Notes: a model not told the origin generated them from the sequence alone. A DNA stretch of 64,000 bases from Pholiota molesta (GCA_014925825.1 JACGCK010000003.1:620001-684000); one strand, 5' to 3'. Shown: positions 12,819 to 25,758, counted from the first letter of the stretch. Program-made: numbers and translations.

Positions 12819-13947
12819 ATGTCCGAAAAACCTCTTACATTCAATCGTAAGCTTTCAAGCTACGGGTTTCTGGTCATACTTTCTAAAGGTTGTAATTTCT
12901 CAGAGACAGTGCACGCTATAACGGAATTCAGTTCGTCTTCCGGTTCTCGGATCTCCTTCACCGACAGCTGAATACTGCAACCGTCTCAAGTTGAAGTTGC
13001 GATTCATACCATCCTTTACGTTCGGCAGATATACCCAGCGGAAATATTTGTTAGGCGGAAGAAGTACGACACGCCTGTTTTCCAATCGCGCCATCCTTCT
13101 CTCAATGAATATATTTCGGGCGCTGTCAAAGCCATAGGGGACGAGCTTGTTCATGTTGGTATTCTTCCTAATAACGCGTGTCCAGAGAGCTTATTTAGCT
13201 CTTATACTTGGGTATATAGGGCAAGGTTGACAAGGTCGTCGTTGTGATCAAGGATAAAGAACAAGTTCCATTGGAAAGATTTATATTCTCAATCGAGACT
13301 ATGATCGAAGTAGACGCATTTAACAAAGATACAAGGTCAGTAAAGTTATCTGCAAAACTTGTACATCATTATTTGACTGAGGGACCACTTTTCTTAGTGT
13401 TGAGGAAGCCATTACTTCTGTGTCTCTCATACAATATTTCCGATCATTCCTCGTCAAACTCAACATGATTGAAGCACAAATCGGACAAGTGCATCTCACA
13501 GGTAGGATCCCTTTCAATGTCGTGAATATACACACGATAATAACGCCATCGCTGAGATGACGTCTCGTTTGCAATCATAATCGAATTGAAAGATGATATG
13601 GCACCCACCCACTCTAACACCAAGGTGGGTCCAGCAAAAAATGTGCTTAAATGTTTGCTAAGGATAATTTTCAAGGACCCTCCACCGTGGATTCCTGCTG
13701 TGAGTCAAGACACCAGTGCTGGTGCTAGTGATGATGCAGAGCTTCACATGATCCGTGCTGTCAATACTGGAATCATAAATGTAAGAGTAGATTGTTTTAA
13801 AGCTGAAATTTTTTTGTTCAAATCAATTGTTAGGTTTCACTGGCAGTCCAGGAATCAGGAGAAAAGATATTAAGAGAGCATCGGGAAAGACAATCCAAGA
13901 AAAAGAAGCCCGTTGAACATAATGATGAGGATTCGAAAGTACAATGA
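12819..13947 (+). CDS. REV7: REV7/MAD2L2-like HORMA-domain protein, DNA polymerase zeta subunit
   Basis: Exons: 12819-12846, 12904-12930, 12991-13154, 13220-13335, 13398-13501, 13557-13780, 13834-13947, giving 258 aa with all phases closing. The HORMA core is clear once spliced: EFIEVAIHTILYVRQIYP at the N-terminus, then FVRRKKYDTPVFQSRHPSLN, KVDKVVVVIKDKEQVPLERF, VSLIQYFRSFLVKLN and PPWIPA, each aligning with human MAD2L2/REV7 features such as the VVVVI strand and the [F]PWI segment. Rev7 binds Rev3 and Rev1 in translesion synthesis. The protein is slightly longer than the human one, with a lysine-rich tail. The first two exons are only 28 and 27 nt. Its 3' end lies 46 bp from that of SNX4, which converges on it. 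Confidence 0.87.
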
Positions 13948-13993
13948 CAGAAATAGGGAATCATAAAAGATCATTAAAAATGGAGATAAACGA

Positions 13994-15808
13994 TTAAACG
14001 TCCACGCGTATCCGTTGTATTACAGGAATAATTCGATCCCATTCCTCCATTGCCTGTGGTGGTGACCATTAGCGGAAGAAACAGCATTTGAGTAGTAAAC
14101 ATACTGCTTTGTAAAATTCAATCTGTCCATCGGCAAGGTTGCCTAGCATCTCTTTCATCTCGGATTCTTTCGAATGCTGGAAAACAGCTTGCTCCCGAAG
14201 GGTCTCGTCACTGAAAGCATCTGACGTTTCATGAGCCGTTGTTACTGCGTCTTGAAGCTATGGGGAGAAAATTCAGCGACACCAGAATGCAGTGTTTGTG
14301 GCACGCTGACCTCCTTAATTTTTGCATCGAGCTTTCTCATCTTCTCAACACGGCTACGATCGTCATCGGCACCACGAATAGCATCCACCCTATCTTTCAA
14401 ATATGCACCAAGTCCGAGACCTGTGCTTCCAGCGTGTCCACTGATGACCGCAGCCAATCTATCCCTCTCGGCCGTAACCCCAGATAGATAATCTGAAAGT
14501 TCTTCAAAGTCAAGTTGCTTCTGGTCACGCAACTTTAACACAGCACGGTTCGCATGGGAGTAAGTCAATAGCGAGTGGAGATGGGCGAGCAAAGGATCGG
14601 TAGTTGTTTGCGTCTGGATCAAATTTAGTCGGGTGTGCACGCGAATCATTCCAAGACGTACTGTGTGTCTGAGCAACGCAGAAAACTCAAGCAAAGTATT
14701 CGAGAAGTGGTTTAGAGGGTCCGTTATACCTGATTCAAGGAATCCAAGACCTTGGACAGCGACAGCCAGGTCGTGATAGTCCGCGGTAAGGTCTTCACCA
14801 GATTCAGGATTGCCATCTCATTCAGCCTCAGACCGAAACCAGAATGCTGGACGGAAATATGGGGACTTACCGCTCGTTCTACCCCGGACACGACTGAATA
14901 GCCGCTCACTTGTGTTGAGCCCTTCCTCGAATTTATCGACATTCTCTCTCATGCTTAGGAACCTTTCATCAGGCTTGCGGACACGGGAGAAGGCGTTCAG
15001 CAGGGCGTCCGAGATATTGTCTAAGAGGCCTTGGGATTGCTCGTTGGTAGGTGGATGAGCAACATGCTGATGCATGTGGACGTGCTAGGGATGTCATTTA
15101 GAAAAGAAATACCACATTGGCATAAGGTATATTCATACCCATTCAGTTGACTCAAAGAATGCACGAACTAGAGTGCTTCTCTGCAGCGTCGGATGCCGAG
15201 ACAATCTTTCCAAAAAGCGGTGTAGGCTGAGGAGAAATCGATGAGTTGTAATTGAAGCATTGTTCAAGTAAGCACTCACTCTAAGCGCCGACGTTCCATG
15301 AATTCCGGACTGAACCTATCGCCAGTGACATATTCTTTCCACATGCGTAAGTAAAGAACATTATGAAGTGGGAGGTTATTGCACCTAGACGATGTTTATC
15401 AGGAAGCGCGGGCACGACACATGCAGGGAAGTCTCGAACAAGGTGGTCTCTGAGAAATACAAAATCCTGGAAACGTCTTCTTGAAGAGGGATTAGGGGTA
15501 GAGAATATTGAAAGGTTTGTCTAAGAAAGAGTTAACATGAAAATTCTAGGAAATAATGAGAGCTAAAGCACCTTTGCTGAGACCAAGTATGATACGTAGG
15601 CGTCCTTAGTCTCCGCTAATTCCTTGACGGGGTCGCGGACAGAGGTAATAAGATAGCCCTCCCACTTAGGCTGCAGAGGGTCCTCATTGGAATCGAAAGT
15701 AGTTTGTCTGAACCCTGGTCCTCTGATGGGCTCATCGAATTCCGAGGGCTGCGTGTTGGGAGATTCCCAAGTGACACTGTCAAAGACATCTTCATCGTCG
15801 CCGAGCAT
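13994..15808 (-). CDS. SNX4: Sorting nexin 4 / Atg24 (PX-BAR)
   Basis: Exons on the minus strand: 15808-15572, 15520-15385, 15334-15280, 15226-15139, 15084-14871, 14816-14311, 14257-14105, 14053-13994, giving 482 aa. A PX domain (about residues 55-190) shows the RRRFQDFVFLRDHL and PALPDKHRLEYVTGDRF segments that form the phosphoinositide pocket. The rest is a helical BAR region with ADYHDLAVAVQGLGFLESGI and LRDQKQLDFEELSDYL, which are typical of SNX4. The protein retrieves SNAREs from early endosomes and acts in selective autophagy. It converges with REV7 and is divergent from the PTM1-like gene, whose start is about 120 bp away. Confidence 0.92.
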
Positions 15809-15925
15809 GATGTGCAGCGGACGGGAGGAGGTGCATTACATAACTGCTGCGAGACTGTGTTCAGGATCGACAGCTTGGAAACGCAACAAACGTCAATAAC
15901 TTCTCCTCTCACCACCACCACTGGC

Positions 15926-18375
15926 ATGGCACACCCACCGTGGCCTTTCAGGCCGCTCCTTTTCGTCCTATCGTTCTTCTTTCTTACTCTAATATCTTCA
16001 TCTATTGCGTACGAGGTCCCGCTCCTTGATACAGGTCGGTTCAGCATCCACGTTACATCACAAGCGACTTGCTAACTTGGGAAACTAGATTACTCCCGGC
16101 AAATATGCAGTGGAATGTGGGGTGGTTCCTCTGCTTTTATTAATGGTATGCAACATATCCTCGTTACATGCAGCAACCTTTATTTTGTTTCTTCAGTGTC
16201 TTTCGATGCTACATCACAAGGAAACCTTGCAACGATCATCTACGAATGGGCGGATGTGCAATATCTCGGCAAGGAAACGACAACAGATACGGAAGAGCCT
16301 TTGCCCGTAAGGACGATTTACAATGTTTCCTTTTCGCATCTCAACGCATAAAATATACAGAAGACGTACATTTGCACATCGAGCGCCGCGGCTTCTGGCT
16401 ACTGCACGACTGACCAATTAGGTCGATTCATCCTTAATCTTCCGGCCGGGAAATCCCTCAACACTACTAGCTTTTGGTCCGCTCGGGTCGAGCTTCCAGC
16501 AAATAGAACAACGGCTTCATCATCTTCTGGTTTTTGGGACAACCCAGAAGGCAACCCAACACCTCCAAATAATACGGATGCCTCACCTTGGCGCCGAGAT
16601 GCAAACGCACACCCGCCTCTGACCGAAGTCCCATCTAATGGAGTCTTGGTTTATAACCAACCAATTCACTATCCTGTCGCAAAAACAGGATTCTATTGCG
16701 TCGGTATGGTCAGATTCTACTATTTGATCCAGCGTTTCGCTAAGGAGTTGCCTAGCTGCCGTTCCTCTTACGGTTGAAGGCAACATTGCACGAGCTGTGA
16801 CAGACGTTCCTTTCCACCCAACATTCAAAGGTTCAGTGCTCTTCAAGAATACTTTCGATGGCCAGCTTCCTGCAACAGAATATCCCAAAGTCAACGTAAG
16901 CTATTGGTCTACCTATCCATATTCTACTATTAAGAACCATCTCAGTTTTACTTCATGATGTTTGTGATCTACGCTGCCTTTGCTCTAGTATGGGGATGGT
17001 TCTGCTACCGCCACATACATGAACTATTGCCTATTCAAGTGAGTAGTCGCTTTCTTGCAGATCTAGTGGCCCGTTAACAATATCCAAAGTATTATCTCTC
17101 TGGTTTGGTTGGCCTCTTAGTTATTGAAATGCTAGCAAACTGGGGTATGTCGCCTTTCATTCCTTGACCCAGGTTCCGTCTGACTTTCTCAAGTATATTA
17201 TCGTTACCTAAACGCTCATGGGAAAAGCACCGCTTCCACCGTTTTCCTCATTGTCGGTCAGTTCCTACCTCGCTTTGTTCTTGACGGGCTATATATTTTA
17301 ACGCCTCAACTGCAGTCGCCATTCTGGATGCCGGCCGCAATTCTATGTCGTTTTTTATGCTACTTGTTGTGGCTTTAGGGTTAAGTGTTGTTCGAGAGTC
17401 CCTCGGCCGGACTATGCTCAAGTGTCAAGCTCTGGCCGTCGCTCACTTCATATTTGGAAGTACGTATATATTTGCTCAGAAAATATGGAACACCCACCTA
17501 ACTCTTTTCAAACATCAATTTTTTTAGTCCTTTACGCAATAGGCATCGTTGAACTTCAATTGGAATCAACATCCGCGTTGATACTTTTGATCTTCATTAT
17601 TCCTCTTGCCTTCACTCTTAGTGGCTTCCTCTTGTGGATAATGTACTCTTTGAATGGTAGGCAAAATGAAATCTCTGGTATTGATGCTTGTCCTAACAAT
17701 ACTTCAGCAACAATTGCACATCTACGCGCAAGAAAACAGCGATTCAAGTTAAAGATGTTCGAAAGGCTGTATTACATTCTCCTCTTTGCAGTGCTCATCA
17801 TCGCGATTTTCTTCGTTGTATCCACCATGTCATTCTCAGGAAGACTCGCAGAAGGTGAATATCTATTTATTTTGTTTAATTTTCAATCATGGTTCCTTAT
17901 CTTGAGTTCCAGACTATTCCGCGAGAACCTGGCGTTATCGCTGGTGGTTATTGGATGGCTATCTTGCTCTCTTATACCTCACGGGCTTCGTCAGCATCGC
18001 ATTCTTGTGGCGTCCAAGTGAAAACAACAGAAGATGAGTTTCTTTATTTGTCATATAATTCACCAATTTTGATCCTGTATCCTTTTCTCTACATTGGCTA
18101 TGTCAGATGAGATTGCTCAAGACGAACAAGACGCAGAAGACTACGATCTTGAAGCTCTGCAACGCCAGGCTCCAGGTCATCCTGATGATGACGATGACGA
18201 TGCGGCCACGCTTGTCGCAGGCAGACACGGCAATCTCCACTCCAATCAAGAGGAGGTCGTCTTTGAGATCGGTGACGAAGACGAAGACGATGAGGACGCC
18301 ACCAAAAAACGCAAAGCAAGGCTCTCAGGTGAAATTGGTCATGAGGACGAACGCCATGGCCTTATGCGAGATTAG
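15926..18375 (+). CDS. PTM1-like GOST (lung seven-transmembrane) family protein
   Basis: Exons: 15926-16034, 16089-16145, 16197-16306, 16361-16703, 16756-16895, 16946-17038, 17090-17144, 17194-17256, 17316-17459, 17528-17656, 17708-17854, 17913-18033, 18093-18375, about 597 aa. A signal peptide (LLFVLSFFFLTLISSSIAY) is followed by a lumenal domain with paired cysteines, then seven membrane helices with the family marks ILDAGRNS, RWWLLDGYLALLYLT and FLWRPSENN. The tail is acidic and cytosolic (MSDEIAQDEQDAEDYDLE). GOST proteins act in Golgi/endosome trafficking. The last intron is odd: the conserved tail is recovered only by using an AT-AC intron, 18034-18092. The GT-AG alternative 18018-18106 keeps frame but deletes the ENNRR/LAMSD part. 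Confidence 0.85.
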
Positions 18376-18461
18376 AGATACTTTCGCGGTGATGTTATTC
18401 CGGACGGTTATGTGTAAATTATAATAGCAATACATTCACAAGAGTACAACTATGACCAAGT

Positions 18462-21400
18462 CTAATCCCTAATGCGACCAGAAGAAACTGTGTACAACCG
18501 AGGCGCGATGTTCATACTTTGCAATTCCTATAGAACGAGGTTTATCAGAATGACGTTGATGAAATCAAACATGTGAAACATACCTGGAAGAGTAATTTCG
18601 CTGCATAGGGAATATAAAGTTGCGAACAAGCAGTCTTGTTCTTGCAGGCGCGACATTCGAAGCTTTGCTTTTTCTGCAGAAGAATAATGAGTAAATGATA
18701 TATGGAACAAAAACCACACAACGTACCAGGTTCGCAATGGCTGTCAAACCACAACTGAACGAAAGACGTGAGCAATGTATGAAAATGTAGAATAAGCCAA
18801 GAAACGTACATGTCGCAAACGTGAAGTCGGTAGGCGTCACTAGCCTCGAAAAGGCGCTCTTTCAAGAAACCAGCGATACCATGAGAAATCATACAATCAC
18901 GCTCCATCTCTCCGAACCGGAGACCACCGTCACGACTTCTACCCTCGACGGGTTGGCGGGTGAGGATTTGCACAGGACCGCGAGCACGAGAGTGAATCTT
19001 GTCGTCAACCATGTGCTTGAGACGCTGATAGTAAGTTGGGCCAAGATAAACTTGCGCCTGCAATTTACGTCCAGTATGGCCGTGATACATGATTTCCAAG
19101 CCACGCGACTGATAACCCTTTTGTCGCAGGAAGGTTGAAACCGATTCAACAGTAAGATCCGTGAACGGTGTTGCATCACCTTCATTACCGATGAGGGTAG
19201 CCACCTTTGAAAGAAGACATTCCACCAAGTGACCGATGGTCATACGAGAAGGAATGGCGTGAGGGTTTATAATGATGTCGGGCACGATTCCTTCACAGGT
19301 GAAGGGCATGTCTTCTTGGCGGTAGGTGATACCAATTGTACCCTTCTGTCCATGACGAGAGGCAACTTATCACCAATCTGAGGGATACGCGTTGATCTGA
19401 CGCGAACTTTGACAAACTTCTGGCCGTCAGAATTGGTGGTGATGATGACTTGGTCAACAATGCCGCTTTCCGTGCTCTTCAATGGAGTAGAAACGTCGCG
19501 TCGGGTGTGCGTACGTGTGCGCTGTCCAAGCTCTTCACTATCTGGGGGTATCGGGGCTGTCTTTCCGATAATGATATCTTCGCCTGCAACACCAGTTCCA
19601 GGAGCAATGAGACCATCATCCTCGAGCTTGTCGTAAGTACCGTGCTTCAGACGCAGAGTGTTGTCTCGCGTAGGCTTCTCGAAGTTTTCCAACTGTTGAA
19701 TACCAGACTTCTTTTCGAGATCCATGTAACTTCTGTAATAAATACTTCGGAAAAGGCCACGATCGATAGAACTTTGGTTCATGATGACGGAATCTTCTTG
19801 ATTGTAGCCACTGTAACATAAGATAGCGACGATGGCATTTTGACCGGCAGGTAGTTCTCGGAATTTAAGATATTCCATCGAACGTGTTGTAGCGAGGGGT
19901 TTTTGAGGATAATAGAGAATGTTCGCCATGGTATCCATACGGATCAAGAAGTTAGTGAGATAAATACCCATGGCTTGCTTGCCCATGGCGGATTGATAGG
20001 TGTTACGAGGAGACTGCGAAAAAAAATTGAGTATTACGAAAACTAATAACCTGGGCGAAAACTTACCTGGTTATGATCTGGGAAGGGAATAATACTGGCG
20101 CAAATGCCAAGAATCATACTAGGATGAATTTCACAATGCGTCCAGGTATGTGCATGTGTGCCAGCTTTGAGCCGTGCCGCTGGATCGAACTCTCCGTCAG
20201 TCATCGGAGGAGGAGCACCGCTCTGTTGATTGCGAGAATTCTCCAGATCTTCAGGAGTCATAGAAATCATGACCGTCTCTTCCTCTTCAGCATCCAGTAG
20301 CTCGACAACACCGCCTTTAATCAGATGTTCCCATTTGAACTCTTCTCCTTCGTCGTTGTAGCCATTGCCAAGCCATCGGATGTGCTTCTTCTGAAGAGCA
20401 AGTTGCTGATTCTCCACAATGAACAGTGGTCGGCAAACTCGACCGGCATCGGTGTATAACCGCAGTTCCTTCTCTCGGATATCTCGCACGACGGACACTT
20501 CAGGACTGATGTCATCTCTCCTCCGCAGCTTCTTCAGGGTCTTGACCAATTGGCGGCATCACGATGTACGCCCATCCACACACCATTGACGAAGACTTTC
20601 GTACAAGGAGTTGTTGAATGAGCATTTTCTTCCAATGATTCCAGACCCCACTCCTCCAAGAATTCGATGACGGGTGCAGATGGGGATCCGACAGAGATAC
20701 ACGACATGAGCGCCAAATTTTTGACGAGACCGCACGCTTGACCTTCTGGCGTTTCCGCGGGGCACACCATTCCCCAGTGCGTATTATGCAATTGACGAGG
20801 CTTCGCAATTTTACCCTCGCGTCCAAGAGGAGTGTTGCAGCGACGCAAATGTGACAGCGTCGAGGCATATGTGTAACGATTGAGCACTTGCGAGACACCT
20901 GCTTTCGAAGACATGGATTTCTTCTGATCGCCCCAGTTACCGGTGGCCAAAGAGTATTTGAGACCATTGGTAATCGTTTGGTGTTTCACAGCCAGTGCAA
21001 GATTAAACTCTTTATGTGTCTCAACGCACTATAAGAAGAAGAGAAAATATAAGGATGGCAGCACAAAGATATTGAATCAAACCCAAACCTTTTGAAGGTA
21101 CCGATAGACGTCCTTTGTTAATTTCCTGAACAGCATACGGAACAAATTGGCGAGCAGAGGACCCGCGAGATCGAGACGCTTCTTTCCGAAATGATCACGA
21201 TCATCCAGCTCCCGTCGTTCCAAAGCAGCGAGCAACAATCGATGGATCATGTAACCAAAGAAGTAGGCCTTCTTGGACTCGGACCCTTCACCCATGGAAA
21301 CGTGAGGGAGCATCTCCTTTTGCAGAATTTCCTGAGCATATCGGATGCGGCGCTCACGCGAGAGACCTGTGGTAGTTCCACGATTACCGATGAAGTCGAG

Positions 21401-22576
21401 AGCCACTTCCCGGTCTTGAATGACAAAGCCGTCGTCAATACAGGGCTTCAACATCTCCAACATTTGGGTATCTTGCATATCGTAGCAGATATGCTCCAAT
21501 ATGTCACGGTCAGAGATGACTCCGAGGGCACGGAAGACAACCCAAATTGGTATGTCAACCTTGATATAGGGAATCGTTGCCTTCATCACATTACCGAGCT
21601 GTTTTAAAACCAATTAGAATCATTTCAACTCACTGAATATCGAAAGAAAGTACTCACTGAACGTTCCTGATTTCGGTGGAACATCTTCACCTGGAACTGA
21701 CTAATCGTCTTTCCACCTCGTTCCACTGCACTACGAATCTCAGCAAGGAAGTTGATTGGCGATGGCTGAGCTTTGGCGAAGACATAAACATGATTCGTAG
21801 CCATGCGCTCCTGCGCAATAAGCACCTTTTCTGAGCCGTTGATGATAAAGTAACCGCCAGAGTCATAAGGGCACTCGTTGAGATCGTAAAGATCTTGGTC
21901 TTGAAGTCCACGCAAAATGCAGAACGTTGAGCGCAGCATGATGGGAACCTTGTCCGAAAGGTTGGGAAAATCTGCTTAAATCCGATGAGGGATAATACAC
22001 ACCTTTCCTATCCAGACCTTGGTTGGCACCTCCGACGCGTCATCATGCTCTGGCTCCCAGGCAATATCCCCCGGCATTCCATCTGGATCCTCGCGACCGA
22101 TGAGCACCTTCTTGGTCATTTCAATATATAGCGGCGCGGAATACGTTAGGTTACGCAGCCGAGCCTCTTGAGGGAATACAGGGACCACTGAACCATCGGT
22201 TTCTGTCACGGTAGGTCGGGATAGGAAGATTTGGCCAAACTTGATTTCGTAGCGGCGAGTCATGTCCGTATCGTGGCCAGTGTGCTGGTCCGCCTGATCC
22301 AGGATGAGGTCCGAGTTCTCGTCTACGAGTTCTTGCATAGTGTTTTGCACGAATTCATCGAAAGAGTCTAATTGCTGGCGGACCAGACCTTTTTGTTCGA
22401 AAAAGCTGGAGATGACGGCCCAGCAATCCTCCTGCGTTATCTCCTCGTAGCTCTCCTCGTCATCCTCCATGCCATATCCAGTTTCATCGTAGTACGTGTC
22501 TTGGGTAGCATTAGGATCTGAAGATGCAATGAGCAAGATGCATTGAAATCAAAGGTCAGAGCTTACCTTGACTCAT
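18462..22576 (-). CDS. RPB2: DNA-directed RNA polymerase II second-largest subunit
   Basis: Exons on the minus strand: 22576-22567, 22517-22003, 21948-21658, 21598-21089, 21028-20067, 20013-18810, 18754-18727, 18673-18584, 18527-18462. With two inserted bases the model is 1225 aa, the usual Rpb2 length. Landmarks: [16 protein letters not shown] at the N-terminus, [75 protein letters not shown], the C-terminal zinc site (CDICGL with FECRAC), and [10 protein letters not shown]. It forms half of the Pol II active-site cleft. One base appears missing near 19363 (should read [12 protein letters not shown]) and another near 20548 (should read AANLVKTL). The lengths of exons 18810-20013 and 20067-21028 are each one short of what their splice phases need. 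In an essential gene this points to consensus errors. Confidence 0.93.
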
Positions 22577-22840
22577 AACGCTCGAAAACCGGTCCAACTA
22601 GCCTCGCAAATACTTCGATAAACGATATTCGAGTGTTTCGACAGCGAAATATCGACTGTATACGACGTTTAGGACGTGTCGAAGTCGTGGAGAAGAAGAA
22701 AGACGCCTAGTTGACTCCGCCAAATAGTTGCTGGTCAAGTTACCAAGCCTTGTTTGGCTCTATTGAACTCGGAACGTAATCCAGTTTGCACAAACACTAG
22801 CCCAATTAGGGGCGCCCGTTTCAATGTCCTCCCCGCCTCC

Positions 22841-24069
22841 ATGCTCTCGCCGCGAGTGCTGAGGACCGTATCTGAAGCGACTTATGTCTTCCTCGTCATC
22901 ATCGCCATCGTAGCAGCGGGGCTCTCGTGCGCGGCCATCATCTCCCAGGCCGTGCGCACGTCGGACACAGAGTCGTGGAAGAAGAACTTCAACGCGCTTG
23001 TGATCGGCGCTTCGTATATCGTTCTGGTGTGTCCATGACTCACTTATGCCTAGTCACAGCCCTCACGTCTGGATGTGGTCTTTCTTTTGGTGTCTGGGAC
23101 TATGAATATACCTGTACCGGATTACGCAGTTTGCGGTGTCGATCTCGTTCTGCGTGAAGCGCCGGGTCGCAGTGCGGCTCAAGCTGCAACGTATCTCGCG
23201 GACGTACCGGACGATTGGCCGAGACGACCTGCCAGATGTGCGTCTGCTCTTCGTTCGGTCACATCTAAGAAATAACACAACCGCTAATCCTGTGCACCAT
23301 GACCCCCTGTAACGCAGTCCGTGGGTAAGTACGTGCTGCAGGAGTTCACGCGCACTTGCCTCGTCGCATATGAGTCGCTGCCGAAGAATGTCCATCACGC
23401 AGGGTGGGGCAGGCCAGGTGAGTTTTATTCCAAGGAACCCCGTGTTCCCATTGTCTTCACGCGTCGCAACAACGATCTAACTTGGGGATGGATCTCTCTT
23501 TCAAACGCGTTCGACGATCTCTCTCTTCAACGCGTGGCTTTCAGGGACAGAATACAGCGGCGTCCAGTTTAGGCGTGCTCTCCTAGACACGATCGCACAT
23601 ATCGGTATGTGTCGAGGCTTTAATACCTTGCTTGTTTTGCCCAAGATCGAAACTCATTCTTACTGCTGCGTCCGTTCGATCGTTCTTATTTTTTCTTTCT
23701 AGATCAACTCGCACACGTCGTCATACCCCTACATCCAAAATTAAAGCCACACGCGCGGATGCTGCATCATTTCCGGTTTCTCAACCCACTCCTTCCCAAG
23801 GACGAGGACGGCATTTCACCGCTTCACTACTATGACTCCGCCGTGCAGCTCGCGCGAAATTCGGCTCGCGCGCTCACCGAGGAGGAATTTGAAATAGGTA
23901 TCACCGCGGCATCTCAGATAGAAAAGTGGTTTGTGATTTTTTTGCTTGCTGATATGGACTATCATGCTCATGAACGACCCCCAGTTTGAATGAATGTCGG
24001 TTGGAAATGCTGGAATCTGATTCTATGACTCAGTTCGGTGACCTGCCGCCTAAAGAATCTGCTACGTGA
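22841..24069 (+). CDS. DLT1: Defect-at-low-temperature protein 1 (DLT1) homologue
   Basis: Exons: 22841-23026, 23130-23237, 23318-23417, 23545-23604, 23703-23928, 23985-24069, giving 254 aa with all phases closing. Two hydrophobic segments lie near the N-terminus (VFLVIIAIVAAGLSCAAII and the ALVIGASYIVLV/FAVSISFCV pair), followed by a soluble part with EFTRTCLVAYESLPKN, HHAGWGRPGTEYSGVQFRRA and LHYYDSAVQLAR. This order fits the fungal Dlt1 family of small membrane proteins, whose molecular function is not known; yeast mutants are cold-sensitive. It is transcribed away from RPB2 (starts about 265 bp apart) and converges on the cytochrome b5 reductase gene. Confidence 0.75.
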
Positions 24070-24225
24070 ATGTGTTACCGCATCTCGGGTTTCATTTCAT
24101 TTCATTCTAATGTCGTCAACGTTATATATTGATATGTATGAATAGAAGTATAATCAACTCTGCCCTGTCCGTATATACCAATCAAGCTGTTGGAATTCTA
24201 TCGCTAGTTCAACTCTAGTTGCAGA

Positions 24226-25602
24226 TTAGAAGACGAAGACCTAGTAATTACGAGTAAGAAACGTTGTAAGCAGCCGACTAGGGCACAAGAGCATACCTTA
24301 TCGTGCAGCTTGCTGATGGTGTTTGGCGCGGGGTATTTGAGGTCCTCGAGGTTTTTCCTAAAGAAAACAAATTAGTGCCGCTAAATTCGGGAGGACGCTA
24401 TATCTTACTTCATGGCTGACACCATAGGTGGGGGACCGCAAATGAGGAGCTTGCTATCGGTGGTAGCGGGATTAGGCAGGTGCTCCTTAATGTGCTCCTT
24501 GGTGACAAAGCCGACGCCGCCCTTCCAGCCGGGAGGGGGGTTGTTGAGGACGTAGATGATCTTGAACTTTTGCTCGTGGACATCCTGAAGCTCCTCGAGG
24601 TCGTCCTTGAGTAGGATATCCTCTTCGTTGACGTTGGCGTAAATAAGAGTGATGGTGGTGCGGTCGAATGGGTTCCTGAGAGCGGTGCGGATAACCTGGA
24701 TCATGGGGGCAATACCAGTTCCGCCAGCGATCATGCTGAGATGGCTAACGATGTTTGGGGTATAAAGGAAGTTGCCCTTGGGGCCCTTGACACGAATGGT
24801 GTCGCCCAACTTGAGCTGAGAGACATGCTTGGAAATGTTGCCCTTTCGTAAGTCTGTGAAAGGATGATGAGCGTGAGGGTTATGAAGAGGACGAAATGCG
24901 TAGACATACCTTGATGATGAGGTCGAAGCGGCCGCGGTCGTCGTCGTTGCTAATTGGGGTATAGCTCCTGATGACATTCTTGCCATTAATTTCTGCGGAG
25001 ACCGAGATGTGCTGGCCGACGGGGAGGCCTAGAACGTCCTGGATGTGGGGAAGCTTGAAACGATAGCTGCGCACAAGAACTGTTAGACGGAGAAAAGGCT
25101 GCCGAAAGGAGCCACGTACATAGCGGTGTTGGGTGAAACCTTGATCTTTTGCTCAAGAGGGAACTCTTTCCACGCGTTGGGGTCAAGAGGCTTGGTGCGG
25201 CCTGAAAAGAGATGAAATGAAAACGCGAACAGGGCAGCTGAGCTGAGATGATAGCCTACCGGTGTGGAAGATCTTTACATAGATGGCAGTCGCGACAATG
25301 ATAGCACTGGTGACGATGAAGGTGGTGGACGTGGTGACCGCGACGAGGTCGACGGTGCCGAGGAGGGGGAGCTCGACGGCGTGGAAGTCGGTGGCCGCGA
25401 AGGCGTCAACGATGGACATGGCTGTTCGTGGGTGTGACTGGACTGGGGGCGGAGTTGGTTTTGGCAGGCCTATGAGAATAAGGTTGCGGATATCGTAGCC
25501 GGCCGCGATGAGCTGGGCGTCGAGGAAGCGGGAGAGGAGGATGAGGGCGGTGAAGACGGAGAGGAAGGTGGCGAGAAAAGCGAGCTGGTATTTATTGGGC
25601 AT
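24226..25602 (-). CDS. CBR1: NADH-cytochrome b5 reductase
   Basis: Exons on the minus strand: 25602-25260, 25201-25120, 25066-24910, 24842-24409, 24357-24297, 24240-24226, giving 363 aa, or 302 aa if translation starts at the in-frame ATG at 25419. FAD-binding (RSYTPIS), a lysine/glycine loop ([10 protein letters not shown]), the NAD-binding GGTGIAPM and the C-terminal [10 protein letters not shown] mark the ferredoxin-reductase family. The enzyme passes electrons from NADH to cytochrome b5 for fatty-acid desaturation and sterol synthesis. The shorter form has one N-terminal membrane anchor and matches the usual family length. The longer one adds 61 residues with a second hydrophobic helix ([18 protein letters not shown]). 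Both ATGs have acceptable contexts (A or G at -3). Confidence 0.9.
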
Positions 25603-25758
25603 TTTATAGAAATGGGGCGATGGCCCGCGAAAAATTGGGGCGGGGCAGAGTGTACGCAGAGTTAGCGCCGAGGATAAGGGGAAGCACGTGCATGTTGCAT
25701 CTTGCCTAGCTACCCCTACCACTACCCTTTCTCCCTTCCGTTCACGCTGGCCGTGGAC

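Noticed and set aside
18018..18106. GT-AG intron as last intron of the PTM1-like gene
   Set aside because: It keeps the frame but removes conserved residues on both sides; kept only as the alternative.
21191..21607. Plus-strand ORF of 138 codons inside RPB2
   Set aside because: Antisense shadow of a strongly conserved RPB2 exon.
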